Shown here piece after piece: positions 16,021 through 23,425 of a stretch of 64,000 bases of DNA. Below the pieces are notes generated by a model. It did no database searches, was not told the origin of the DNA, and saw only the letters and a program-made list of their open reading frames with translations. The DNA comes from an uncultured Oscillospiraceae bacterium (lineage in GTDB: Bacteria; Bacillota; Clostridia; Oscillospirales; Oscillospiraceae). The DNA is taken from assembly GCA_910579965.1 (NCBI GenBank), contig CAJTWF010000004.1, positions 45,958-109,957 of the forward strand. Direction: 5' to 3'. A program made the position numbers and the translations under genes. Numbering within the stretch: the first letter of the stretch is position 1; the number at the start of each line of letters is the position of its first letter.

Positions 16021-16927
16021 GGCCGCCACCTCCCACCAGGTTCATGAAGTAGCTCTCCAGGCTCTCGTTCTGCTCATGGATGCTCCGGATCTCGCACCCG
16101 GCGGCGTGGAGGGCCAGGGTCAGCTCCGTGACCTGGACCGGGCCGTATACATCCGCCTCCGTGTCGGAGCAGATGCTGTACTCCATGCCCATTTTATCCA
16201 GGACAGCGGTGAGGGGGCGGGTGCTGTTAACTGTTAAGTGTATTCGCTTGCGGCACCTTGCGTCCAGCTCCTTTGCGCTGATCTCCTGGACCATGTGTCC
16301 GCTGTCGATGAAGCCGTAGTGGGTGGCGAGGCGGCTCAGCTCATCCAGGATATGGCTGGAGATGAGAACGGTGATCTGACGCTCCCGGTTCAGCCGCAGG
16401 ATGAGCTCCCGGATCTCCACGATGCCCTGGGGGTCCAGCCCGTTGGCGGGCTCGTCCAGGATGAGGAAGTCCGGATCCCCGGCCAGGGCCACGGCGATGC
16501 CCAGCCGCTGGCGCATACCCAGGGAGAAGTTCTTCGCCTTTTTACGGCCCGTGTCCTGGAGCCCCACCAGCTCCAGCAGCTCCCCCACGCCCTCGTAGGA
16601 GGGAAGGCCCAGGATCTGGTACTGCTGGCGGAGATTCTGCTCCGCCGTCATGGACAGGTAGATGGAGGGGGTCTCCACCACGGCCCCCATGCGGCGGCGG
16701 GCGCGGTGGATGTCCCGGCTGGAGCCGGAGCAGCCGTAGAGGGAAAAGGAGCCGCCGGTGGGGGCCTGGAGGCCGCAGATGAGGCGGATCAGGGTGGTTT
16801 TGCCCGCGCCGTTGCGGCCCACAAAGCCGTAGATGGCCCCCTTTTCCACGTGCATTGTCAGCCGCTCCAGGGCCTTGGTGGTCTTGTAGTGCTTGGTCAG
16901 GTCATTCGTCTCCAGAACGAAATCCAT
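16013..16927 (-). CDS. ABC transporter ATPase of a peptide-antibiotic resistance exporter (LanF/CprA/BcrA-like)
   Basis: A 304-residue ATPase. Walker A is GRNGAGKTT (about 37-45), the signature motif is degenerate FSLGMRQRLG (about 133-142), as is usual in the BcrA/LanF group, and Walker B is FLILDEPANGLDP (about 153-165). The C-terminal extension of about 80 residues is typical of drug-exporter ATPases. The ATG at 16927 follows AGGAGG. It is preceded by a direct repeat that is a likely response-regulator site. Confidence 0.92.
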   Translation of the reverse strand: MDFVLETNDLTKHYKTTKALERLTMHVEKGAIYGFVGRNGAGKTTLIRLICGLQAPTGGSFSLYGCSGSSRDIHRARRRMGAVVETPSIYLSMTAEQNLRQQYQILGLPSYEGVGELLELVGLQDTGRKKAKNFSLGMRQRLGIAVALAGDPDFLILDEPANGLDPQGIVEIRELILRLNRERQITVLISSHILDELSRLATHYGFIDSGHMVQEISAKELDARCRKRIHLTVNSTRPLTAVLDKMGMEYSICSDTEADVYGPVQVTELTLALHAAGCEIRSIHEQNESLESYFMNLVGGGGHA

Positions 16928-16975
16928 GTTCCATGCCTCCTTGTCGTTTGGGATGGGACCATTGTAGTATGGCAT

Positions 16976-16996
16976 GGTAAAGGGGGCGGTAAAGGG
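16976..16996 (-). promoter_or_regulatory. Direct repeat ahead of the ABC operon, candidate response-regulator site
   Basis: GGTAAAGGG occurs at 16976-16984 and again at 16988-16996 (plus-strand reading), a perfect 9-base repeat with 12-base pitch. It lies 49 bases upstream of the ATPase start and 16 bases after the regulator gene. OmpR-family regulators bind tandem repeats about one helical turn apart. TACAAT-like sequence lies downstream (minus strand, near 16969-16964). Confidence 0.55.
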
Positions 16997-17012
16997 AGGG
17001 GATAAGAAAAGG

Positions 17013-17684
17013 TTAAGATTTCGGCTCCTCCTCCGCCAGCTTGAACCCGATCCCCCACACGGACGCAATACACTCCCCGGCCCCCGCGTCCCGCAGCTTC
17101 CGGCGCAGGTTGCTCACGTGGACCTTCAGGGAGCTCTCCACGCAGTCCGGCGTGTCGGCGGCGATGTGGTCCAAAAGCTGGGATTTGGTCACCACCTGCT
17201 GGGGATTGGACAGGAGCAGCTTCAAAATGGCGAACTCCGTCCGCGTCAGGCGGACGGAGCGCCCGGCGGCCTCCACGGCCCGGGTCTGGAGGTCCAGGGA
17301 CAGCGCGCCGTGGCACAGCCGGGCGGCGGCGTGGGAGGGGCGGCGCAGCTGCACGGCAATGCGGGCCAGCAGCTCCCGGGTGTCAAAGGGCTTGGTGAGG
17401 TAGTCCGCCGCGCCGTCCAGCAGCAGGCGGACCTTTTCCTCCACGTCCCCCCGGGCGGAGAGCACGATCACCGGGATCCCGGCCAGATGGGGCAGCACCT
17501 CCTGGCCGCTCAGGCCCGGCAGCATCAGATCCAGCAGCACCAGATCCGGCCGCCGGCCGGAGAGGAGCAGCAGCGCCTCCGTGCCTGAGTAGGCCCGCAG
17601 GACGCCGTACCCCTCCCGGCCCAGCAGCTCCGAGAGCATGTCGCCAATATATACGTCGTCGTCAATGATTGCGATCTGTTTCAT
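17013..17684 (-). CDS. OmpR-family response regulator of the ABC-2 exporter locus (CprR/NisR-like)
   Basis: A 223-residue two-domain regulator. The receiver (about 1-115) has the acidic pair in IIDDD, the phospho-acceptor in VLLDLMLPG (Asp about 50) and the lysine in YLTKPFD. The winged-helix DNA-binding domain (about 125-220) includes LTRTEFAILKLLL and SNLRRKLR..IASVWGIGFKL. It is predicted to be phosphorylated by the kinase encoded at the end of the same operon and to activate the ATPase-permease genes. ATG 17684 is preferred to GTG 17696, since MKQIAIIDDD is the family start. Confidence 0.93.
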   Translation of the reverse strand: MKQIAIIDDDVYIGDMLSELLGREGYGVLRAYSGTEALLLLSGRRPDLVLLDLMLPGLSGQEVLPHLAGIPVIVLSARGDVEEKVRLLLDGAADYLTKPFDTRELLARIAVQLRRPSHAAARLCHGALSLDLQTRAVEAAGRSVRLTRTEFAILKLLLSNPQQVVTKSQLLDHIAADTPDCVESSLKVHVSNLRRKLRDAGAGECIASVWGIGFKLAEEEPKS

Positions 17685-17709
17685 GGCTTTTATCACTTTG
17701 CTTTATTCT

Positions 17710-17866
17710 CTTCTTTTCTTTTGTGAACAAAAGAAAAGAAGCAAAAGAAAAAACTTCAGATGTGCTCGTTTCAACTGCGGGCGCGTACATCGTTCACGCG
17801 GATTTGTGCGATAGAACATGCCCGCAGGGCGTCTAAAAGTTCTTTTTCTTTCAAGAAAAAGGAACT
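17710..17866. repeat. Intergenic element of three inverted repeats
   Basis: The 180-base gap holds three palindromes: a perfect 14-bp AT-rich arm pair (17710-17723 with 17728-17741), an 8-bp GC pair CTGCGGGC/GCCCGCAG (17775-17782 with 17820-17827), and a 13-bp AT-rich pair with one bulge (17838-17850 with 17853-17866). The last lies right after the spoIIM stop on the minus strand and is followed by TTTT, so it can act as that gene's terminator. The whole looks like a dispersed intergenic repeat. Confidence 0.6.
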
Positions 17867-18488
17867 ATAAAAACAGACCCATGATGACCGGCGTGATATA
17901 GCACTCGATAAACGCCGCCGCCACCACCATGGGGGCCACCAGCAGCACCAGCACCCGCAGCAGGTCCCCCAGCAGCTCCACCATGGGAATGCGCTGGGGG
18001 CTGCTGACCGCCAGACGGCACATGTTCCGGCACAGACAGGCCCCGCAGGCGATGGACAGCACCAGAGCCGGCAGCTCCAGCACCCCGTGGGGCAGGATGC
18101 CGGCCAGGAACAGCAGCATGCTCATGCCGTGGGTCATGTAGTAGGAGGCCATGATCCCCAGCAGGGCGCCGTTGACCAGCAGGCTGATCACCGGCAGGAA
18201 CAGGAAGGGGATGAAGCCGTAGGCGGCGGAGAGGAGCATGGCCCGCCAGTTGTTCATCAGAAGACCAAATACGAACATGCCGCCCTCCTCGTCCAGCACG
18301 CCGGCCTGGGCCACCTGCTTGGTGAAGGCGTCGATAGCCGTCTCCGCCAGCTCCGGACGGAGGGCGGCCCCGCCCAGTCCCAGGGCAAAGGCCGCCGTCA
18401 GCCCCACGGCGCACCAGAACACAGACCGGCGGAAATCGGAGCGCAAAAACTCCCCCAGCAGGGAGCACTGATCCCTCAGCCAGCTCAT
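17865..18488 (-). CDS. spoIIM: Stage II sporulation protein M-like membrane protein (SpoIIM/DUF95 family)
   Basis: A 207-residue membrane protein with about five hydrophobic helices. It has the family pattern: MNNWRAMLLSAAYGF, then IPFLFLPVISLLVNGALLG and GILPHGVLELPALVLS. In B. subtilis SpoIIM joins SpoIID and SpoIIP in peptidoglycan remodelling that drives engulfment. The B. subtilis length of about 214 agrees. The ATG at 18488 overlaps the gltX stop as ATGA. Because DUF95 also contains non-sporulation members, the exact role is inferred from family and from the sporulating genome. Confidence 0.78.
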   Translation of the reverse strand: MSWLRDQCSLLGEFLRSDFRRSVFWCAVGLTAAFALGLGGAALRPELAETAIDAFTKQVAQAGVLDEEGGMFVFGLLMNNWRAMLLSAAYGFIPFLFLPVISLLVNGALLGIMASYYMTHGMSMLLFLAGILPHGVLELPALVLSIACGACLCRNMCRLAVSSPQRIPMVELLGDLLRVLVLLVAPMVVAAAFIECYITPVIMGLFL

Positions 18489-19975
18489 GCCTCCAGCATC
18501 TCCAGACCCACCCGCAGCCGCCGCAGGCACTCGTCCCGGCCCAGGATGCAGCAGATCTCCACAGCTCCGCCCGGCGTGACCGCCCGGCCCGCCGCCGCGA
18601 TGCGCACCGGCCACATGAGGGTGGCGTTCTTCACCTCCAGCTTCTCCGCCAGCCCGGTGAGACAGCCGTGGATGGCCTCCGGGCTCCACTCCGCCGTCTC
18701 CTCCAGGGCGGGGATGACGCTCTCCAGCATCCGCCGGGAGACCTCCTCGTTGGTCTTGGACTTCTTGTTGGTGAAGAGGTCCGTGCCGTAGGCGGGCAGG
18801 ACCTCGAAGAAGTCCACCTTCTCCGGGATCTCCGTCAGCTTCTCGCACCGGGCCTGGAGCAGGGCCGCGATGGAGCGGGTGTCCAGACCTGGATTTTTCA
18901 CGCTCTGGCGGATGTAGGGCTCCGCCGCGGCGTGGAAGTCCTCCGGGCTCATGGCCCGCAGATACAGGGCGTTGAAGTGGGTGAGCTTGTCGATATCAAA
19001 GATGGCCGGAGACTTTGAGATGCCCGCGATGTCAAAGGCCTCCGCCAGCTCCGGCAGAGTAAACATCTCCCGCTCCGCCAGCTCCCCCCGGGGGCTCCAG
19101 CCCAGCAGGGCCACGTAGTTGAGAATGGCCTCGGTGAGATACCCCTGGGCCTTCAGATCCTCGTAGGAGGGGTCTCCGTGGCGCTTGCTCATCTTGTTGT
19201 GCTGGTCCCGCATGACCGGGGAACAGTGGACGTAGGTGGGCACGTCCCAGCCGAAGGACTGGTAGAGCAGATCGTACTTGGGGGCGGAGGAGAGGTACTC
19301 GCTGCCCCGGACCACGTGGGTGATGCCCATGAGGTGGTCGTCAATAACGTTGGCGAAGTTGTAGGTGGGCAGACCGTCCCGCTTGAGGAGCACCTGGTCG
19401 TCCAGCGTGGCGTTCTCCACAGTGATGTCGCCGAAGATGGCGTCGTGGAAGGTGGTGGTCCCGGTTTCAGGGATCCTCTGGCGGATGACGTAGGGCTCTC
19501 CGGCCTCCATCCGGGCCCGGGCCTCCTCCGGACTGAGGGAGCGGCAGGGGTCCGCCGCCCGGTGGAAGCCGCCGGAGTCCTCCTCGCTCTCCGTCTTCTC
19601 ACAGAAGCAGTAGTAGGCGCAGCCCTTCTCCACCAGCAGATGGGCGTACCTGCCGTAGGTGTCCCGCCGCTGGGACTGGATATAGGGCCCCACGGGGCCG
19701 CCCACGTCCGGCCCCTCGTCGTGGGTGAGGCCGCACTCGGCCAGGGTGCGGTAGATCACGTCCACCGCGCCCTCCACCAGACGGCCCTGGTCCGTGTCCT
19801 CGATGCGCAGGATGAAGGCGCCGCCGCTGCTGCGGGCGATGAGCCAGGTGTACAGAGCTGTGCGCAGGTTGCCCACGTGCATATAGCCGGTGGGGGAGGG
19901 GGCGAACCGGGTGCGCACCTTGCCCCGGGGAATTTTGGCCTCCATGTCGTTGAAGTAAGTCATGTCCATTGCCAT
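18485..19975 (-). CDS. gltX: Glutamyl-tRNA synthetase
   Basis: Class I aminoacyl-tRNA synthetase of 496 residues that charges tRNA-Glu (possibly also tRNA-Gln in organisms using the amidotransferase route). The HIGH-like motif is HVGN in FAPSPTGYMHVGN (about 24-36) and the KMSKS motif is KMSKR (about 255-259). A C-terminal helical anticodon-binding domain follows. A strong site (AAAGGAGA) precedes the ATG. It lies 24 bases after two GNAT genes and is coupled to spoIIM, an unusual arrangement. Confidence 0.97.
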   Translation of the reverse strand: MAMDMTYFNDMEAKIPRGKVRTRFAPSPTGYMHVGNLRTALYTWLIARSSGGAFILRIEDTDQGRLVEGAVDVIYRTLAECGLTHDEGPDVGGPVGPYIQSQRRDTYGRYAHLLVEKGCAYYCFCEKTESEEDSGGFHRAADPCRSLSPEEARARMEAGEPYVIRQRIPETGTTTFHDAIFGDITVENATLDDQVLLKRDGLPTYNFANVIDDHLMGITHVVRGSEYLSSAPKYDLLYQSFGWDVPTYVHCSPVMRDQHNKMSKRHGDPSYEDLKAQGYLTEAILNYVALLGWSPRGELAEREMFTLPELAEAFDIAGISKSPAIFDIDKLTHFNALYLRAMSPEDFHAAAEPYIRQSVKNPGLDTRSIAALLQARCEKLTEIPEKVDFFEVLPAYGTDLFTNKKSKTNEEVSRRMLESVIPALEETAEWSPEAIHGCLTGLAEKLEVKNATLMWPVRIAAAGRAVTPGGAVEICCILGRDECLRRLRVGLEMLEA

Positions 19976-19999
19976 GGTGATTCTCCTTTATACTAGGTA

Positions 20000-20488
20000 T
20001 CAATCTTGTGAAACGATGGATTTTGTGTAGTACCCGGACGCCGTCCCGTCCTCCACCAGCGTCTCCGCCAGCCGGAAGCCGTTCTTCTCCAGCACCCGGA
20101 CGGACCCCTGATTGGCGGTGAAGGTGAAGGCCCCGATCCGCTCCAGGCCGAACCGCTCCCGGATCTCCTCCAGGAACAGCCCCAGGGCCTCCGAGGCAAC
20201 GCCCCGGCCCCAGAAAGCCTGCTCAAAGACGCAGTAGCTCACCATGGCCTGGGGATCGCCGGACGGATCCATGGCGTAGCACCACACGTCCCCCACGTAC
20301 TGCCCGTCCGCCAGGATGGTGCGGCCGAAGCTGCTCGCGCCGGGCTCCAGGGTTCTGCGGTAGTCCGCCAGCGCCTCCTCCAAGGTCCGGGCCCGCTGGG
20401 GGAGGACGGCGCGGATAACGGCGCTTTGGGCCCGCTCAAAATAGACGGCCACGGTCTCCTCCGTGCGCTGTCCCAGCTTGACGCTCAT
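20000..20488 (-). CDS. GNAT-family N-acetyltransferase
   Basis: A 162-residue GNAT protein of the RimJ/RimL-like group. The acetyl-CoA-binding loop is GRGVASEAL (about 94-102), preceded by a beta-4 strand MVSYCVFEQAFW and followed by ANQGSVRVLEKNGF, the usual N.AS..V.EK.GF signature. The substrate is unknown. It is coupled (ATGA) to a second GNAT gene upstream, suggesting a tandem acetyltransferase unit. Confidence 0.85.
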   Translation of the reverse strand: MSVKLGQRTEETVAVYFERAQSAVIRAVLPQRARTLEEALADYRRTLEPGASSFGRTILADGQYVGDVWCYAMDPSGDPQAMVSYCVFEQAFWGRGVASEALGLFLEEIRERFGLERIGAFTFTANQGSVRVLEKNGFRLAETLVEDGTASGYYTKSIVSQD

Positions 20489-21006
20489 CGGACGGTCCCC
20501 CTTCTCACGCTGAAAACATAGTGGAGCATGTCCATGCCGTAGTAGTGCTTGACAAAGGATCCGCGCAGGGACATGCCGCAGCGCAGGGCCACCCGCTGGG
20601 AGGGGAGGTTGCTGTCACGGATGATGGAAAAGACCTCCGCCATGCCCAGGCTCCGGAAGGCGTACTCCCGGCAGGCGATGGCGGCCTCGGCGGCAAAGCC
20701 CTGATGCCACCTGTCCCGGCGGAGGTGGTAGCCGATCTCCGGCACCTGCCGCTCCCCCCAGTCCTGGAGGGTGAGGCCGCACTGGCCCATCATCTCCCCG
20801 GTGGCCTTCTCCACCATGGCCCACAGGCCGAAGCCGTCCTTTGCGTAGCGGTCCCGCTGCCTGTCCAGCCAGGCCTGGACCTCCCGGTTGGTAAAGGCGT
20901 GCTCGTAGGCGTACATCACCTGCTCGTCCTGCAGGATGGCCCGCAGGGCGGCGAAGTCCGCCTGATTCAGCTCCCGCAGCGCCAGCCGCTCTGTCTCTAA
21001 GATCAT
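20485..21006 (-). CDS. GNAT-family N-acetyltransferase (RimJ/RimL-like)
   Basis: A 173-residue GNAT protein starting MILETERLALRELNQADF, the standard opening of the family. Core motifs are EIGYHLRRDRWHQGFAAEA (acetyl-CoA loop about 91-109) and SNLPSQRVALRCGM. The substrate is unknown; relatives acetylate protein N-termini, small amines or antibiotics. It is the first gene of a minus-strand unit leading through a second GNAT gene and gltX to spoIIM, behind a SigA-type promoter. Confidence 0.87.
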   Translation of the reverse strand: MILETERLALRELNQADFAALRAILQDEQVMYAYEHAFTNREVQAWLDRQRDRYAKDGFGLWAMVEKATGEMMGQCGLTLQDWGERQVPEIGYHLRRDRWHQGFAAEAAIACREYAFRSLGMAEVFSIIRDSNLPSQRVALRCGMSLRGSFVKHYYGMDMLHYVFSVRRGTVR

Positions 21007-21035
21007 GAGCGTATCCCTCCTCTCTGATCCTGCCT

Positions 21036-21064
21036 ATTGTACTATAGTTTTATTTTTCCTGCAA
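21036..21064 (-). promoter_or_regulatory. SigA-type promoter of the GNAT-GNAT-gltX-spoIIM unit
   Basis: On the minus strand TTGCAG (21064-21059) and TACAAT (21041-21036) are 17 bases apart, about 30 bases ahead of the first GNAT start. The 8-bp palindrome ACTATAGT (21041-21048) lies in the spacer next to the -10 and recurs upstream of the isoaspartyl-dipeptidase gene. Confidence 0.75.
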
Positions 21065-21209
21065 CTAAAAAATATACCGGGCGCGCCGCTGAAACCGGTG
21101 AAAAATCAAAATAATTTTTTGCTTGCAATCTGGAAAACACTTTGCTAATATAATGGATAAACCGGCAGAGGGAGCCAGCCCGGCCGGGAGTGGGAGGAGG
21201 TCCGTGGCG

Positions 21210-22112
21210 TTGGAGAACAAAAACGGCGGCTGTGACATTCCCACCCTGATTAAGAGCCAGTATGACCACCTGAGCCGCACCCACCGCCGCATCGGCGACT
21301 ACGTTCTCAACCACGCGGATGCGGTCTGCTTCCAGTCCCTCAAGCAGACGGCCGCCGCCGCCGGGACCACGGAGGCTACGGTGCTCAAGTTCTGCGGCCA
21401 GCTGGGCTTCACCGGCTTTCTCCACTTCAAGCGGGAGCTGCAGGGCTATGTCAAGCAGCGCATGTCCCCCAACGAAACCTTCTCCGCCTCTCTCCACGCG
21501 GCCCGGCAGGAGCCGGAGATCCGCCGGCGGATCATTGAGACGGAGAAGCAGTCCCTGGATCTGACCTACTCCGCCGCCACGCCGGAGAGGCTGGACGCCT
21601 TTGTCTCCGCCCTGTGCCGGGCAGGCCGGGTGTTTGTGGTGGGCCACCACATCTCCGAGCTGATAGCCAGGAGCCTGGCGCTCAAGCTGCAAAGGGTGGG
21701 CATGGAGAGCTGTCTGGTGGACATCAACAACTACTACGACGTGGAGCGGGCGGTGGTGTTCGCCCGGGAGGGGGATCTGTTCGTGCTCATCTCCTTTCCC
21801 ACCTACTCCCCCAAGGTCCGCTCCCTGGCGGAGTACCTGGGCAGCGCGGGGATTGCCATGGCCTGCATCACGGACCGGTACTCCTCGCCCATCGCGGCCC
21901 ACGCCTCGGCGGTGCTGGTGTGCAACTCTGACCATGAGCTGTTCTACAACTCTGTCACAGCCGCCGTGTCCCTGGCCAGCATGGTTGGCGCGGCCCTGGC
22001 CCTGGCGGAGCCGGAGCGGGTGGAGGCCTGCCAGAAGCGGAAGGACGATTTCTACAGGGCCTACCGGGAGGGCGCGGCCCGCTACCGCACGGAGCAGGAC
22101 GACATGCTCTGA
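21210..22112 (+). CDS. MurR/RpiR-family transcriptional regulator
   Basis: About 300 residues. An N-terminal helix-turn-helix domain (LSRTHRRIGDYVLNHADAV, TTEATVLKFCGQLGFTGF) is followed by a SIS domain (about 120-250; GRVFVVGHHISELIARSL, LFVLISFPTYSP) that normally binds a phosphorylated sugar. The start is uncertain: AGGAGG at 21195-21200 fits TTG 21210 (9-base gap) better than GTG 21204 (3-base gap), while ATG 21153 overlaps a TATAAT. It probably regulates the peptide-catabolism operon directly downstream. Confidence 0.88.
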   Translation: MENKNGGCDIPTLIKSQYDHLSRTHRRIGDYVLNHADAVCFQSLKQTAAAAGTTEATVLKFCGQLGFTGFLHFKRELQGYVKQRMSPNETFSASLHAARQEPEIRRRIIETEKQSLDLTYSAATPERLDAFVSALCRAGRVFVVGHHISELIARSLALKLQRVGMESCLVDINNYYDVERAVVFAREGDLFVLISFPTYSPKVRSLAEYLGSAGIAMACITDRYSSPIAAHASAVLVCNSDHELFYNSVTAAVSLASMVGAALALAEPERVEACQKRKDDFYRAYREGAARYRTEQDDML

Positions 22113-22178
22113 CAGCCCGGATTTCAGCGGATTTCCATCAGGCCATACCCAAAAGTGTGGCTTTTTTTACGGCATGGA

Positions 22179-22226
22179 ACTATAGTAAAAACTGAAGCAA
22201 ATGATCTGTTTCATAGTATTAACTAT
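22179..22226 (+). promoter_or_regulatory. Candidate operators upstream of the peptide-catabolism operon
   Basis: The palindrome ACTATAGT (22179-22186) and an inverted repeat ATAGT-ATTA-ACTAT (22213-22226) lie in the 136-base gap between the RpiR gene and the first enzyme gene. TATAGT (22181-22186) could alternatively be a -10 hexamer, with TGGCTT at 22158-22163. Confidence 0.4.
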
Positions 22227-22248
22227 TTTCAAGAAAGGAAGCTGCGCT

Positions 22249-23373
22249 ATGCTGCTCATCAAAAACGCCCGGGTCTACGCCCCCGCGCCCCTGGGAAGGA
22301 TGGACATTCTGGTGGCCGGGGGACGGATCGCTGCCATGGAGGAGGCGCTGGACCCCCGCCTGCCGGGGGTGGAGGTGCTGGACGCGGCGGGAAAGACCGC
22401 CGTGCCCGGGTTCATTGACCAGCACGTCCACATCACCGGAGGGGGAGGGGAGGGGGGACTTCACACCCGGGTGCCGGAGCTCCAGCTCTCCGCCGCCCTG
22501 CGGGCCGGGGTGACAACCCTGGTGGGGGTCCTGGGCACGGACTCCATCACCCGCAGCGTGGAGGGGCTGGTGGCCAAGGCCAAGGCCCTCACCAACGAGG
22601 GCGTCACTGCCTACTGCCTCACCAGCGCCTACCAGTACCCGCCCCTCACCCTCACCGGGTCCGTCATGAAGGATATCGTCTTTGTCAGCGAGATCCTGGG
22701 CTGCAAGCTGGCGATTGCCGATCACCGGGGCTCCCATCCCACCAGGGAGGAGATCATCCGGCTGGTCTCCGACATCCGTATGGCGGCCCTGGTGTCCGGG
22801 AAGCCCGGCGTGCTCCACATGCACACCGGGGTGGACCCGGCGGGCATTGAGCCCATCATGGACATCGTCCGCACCACGGATATTCCCATCTGCCATTTCC
22901 GGCCCACCCATATGGGCCGCCGTCTGGATCAGGCCGCTGCCTTCACCCGCATGGGCGGCTACGCCGACATCACGGTGGGCGAACGAACAGCCGCCGCCTT
23001 CCCCGGCCTGCTGGCGGAGGCGGACCCGGCGCTGCTTACCCTCAGCTCCGATTCCAACGGCAGCATACCCCGCTGGGATGAGAAGCGGGAGCATATCGTG
23101 GGCATGGACGTGGGACAGATCGGGGACCTCTACCGCACGGTGCGGGCCATGGTGACAGAGGAGGGCGTCCCTCTGGAGACGGCCCTGACCTTTATCACAA
23201 AAAACGTAGCGCAATCCCTCATGCTCTACCCGCGAAAGGGGGCTTTGCAGGTTGGCAGCGACGCTGATCTGGTCCTGCTGGATCAGGACCTGGAGATCGA
23301 CGGCGTGATTGCCAAGGGCAGACGCATGATGGCGGACAGGGAACTGCTGGTCAGGGGAACCTTTGAGAGCTGA
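22249..23373 (+). CDS. iadA: Isoaspartyl dipeptidase (beta-aspartyl peptidase), IadA-like
   Basis: A 374-residue amidohydrolase that cleaves beta-aspartyl dipeptides formed by damage to proteins. The metal site begins with FIDQHVHITGGGGEGG (HxH about 62-64, plus the IadA glycine run), then YQYPP, further histidines in VLHMHTG and CHFRPTHMGR, and the catalytic Asp in LSSDSNGSIP. IadA is about 390 residues, so this is nearly full length. ATG 22249 has GGAAG upstream. Clustering with other peptide enzymes supports the call over a dihydroorotase relative. Confidence 0.9.
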   Translation: MLLIKNARVYAPAPLGRMDILVAGGRIAAMEEALDPRLPGVEVLDAAGKTAVPGFIDQHVHITGGGGEGGLHTRVPELQLSAALRAGVTTLVGVLGTDSITRSVEGLVAKAKALTNEGVTAYCLTSAYQYPPLTLTGSVMKDIVFVSEILGCKLAIADHRGSHPTREEIIRLVSDIRMAALVSGKPGVLHMHTGVDPAGIEPIMDIVRTTDIPICHFRPTHMGRRLDQAAAFTRMGGYADITVGERTAAAFPGLLAEADPALLTLSSDSNGSIPRWDEKREHIVGMDVGQIGDLYRTVRAMVTEEGVPLETALTFITKNVAQSLMLYPRKGALQVGSDADLVLLDQDLEIDGVIAKGRRMMADRELLVRGTFES

Positions 23374-23425
23374 CCGGCAGGGAACGGCATACATCAATTA
23401 TTTTTAAAAAGGAGAGACCACTGAG

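Noticed and set aside
18489..18848. N-terminal extension of the SpoIIM-like protein
   Set aside because: It lies inside gltX in another frame and is Gly/Arg/Pro-rich; the family start is at 18488.
21153..21209. ATG 21153 as the start of the RpiR regulator
   Set aside because: The codon overlaps a TATAAT hexamer and has no ribosome site, while AGGAGG lies further downstream.
22141..22170. T-rich run after the RpiR gene as a terminator
   Set aside because: A run of seven T residues is present but I see no stable stem directly before it.
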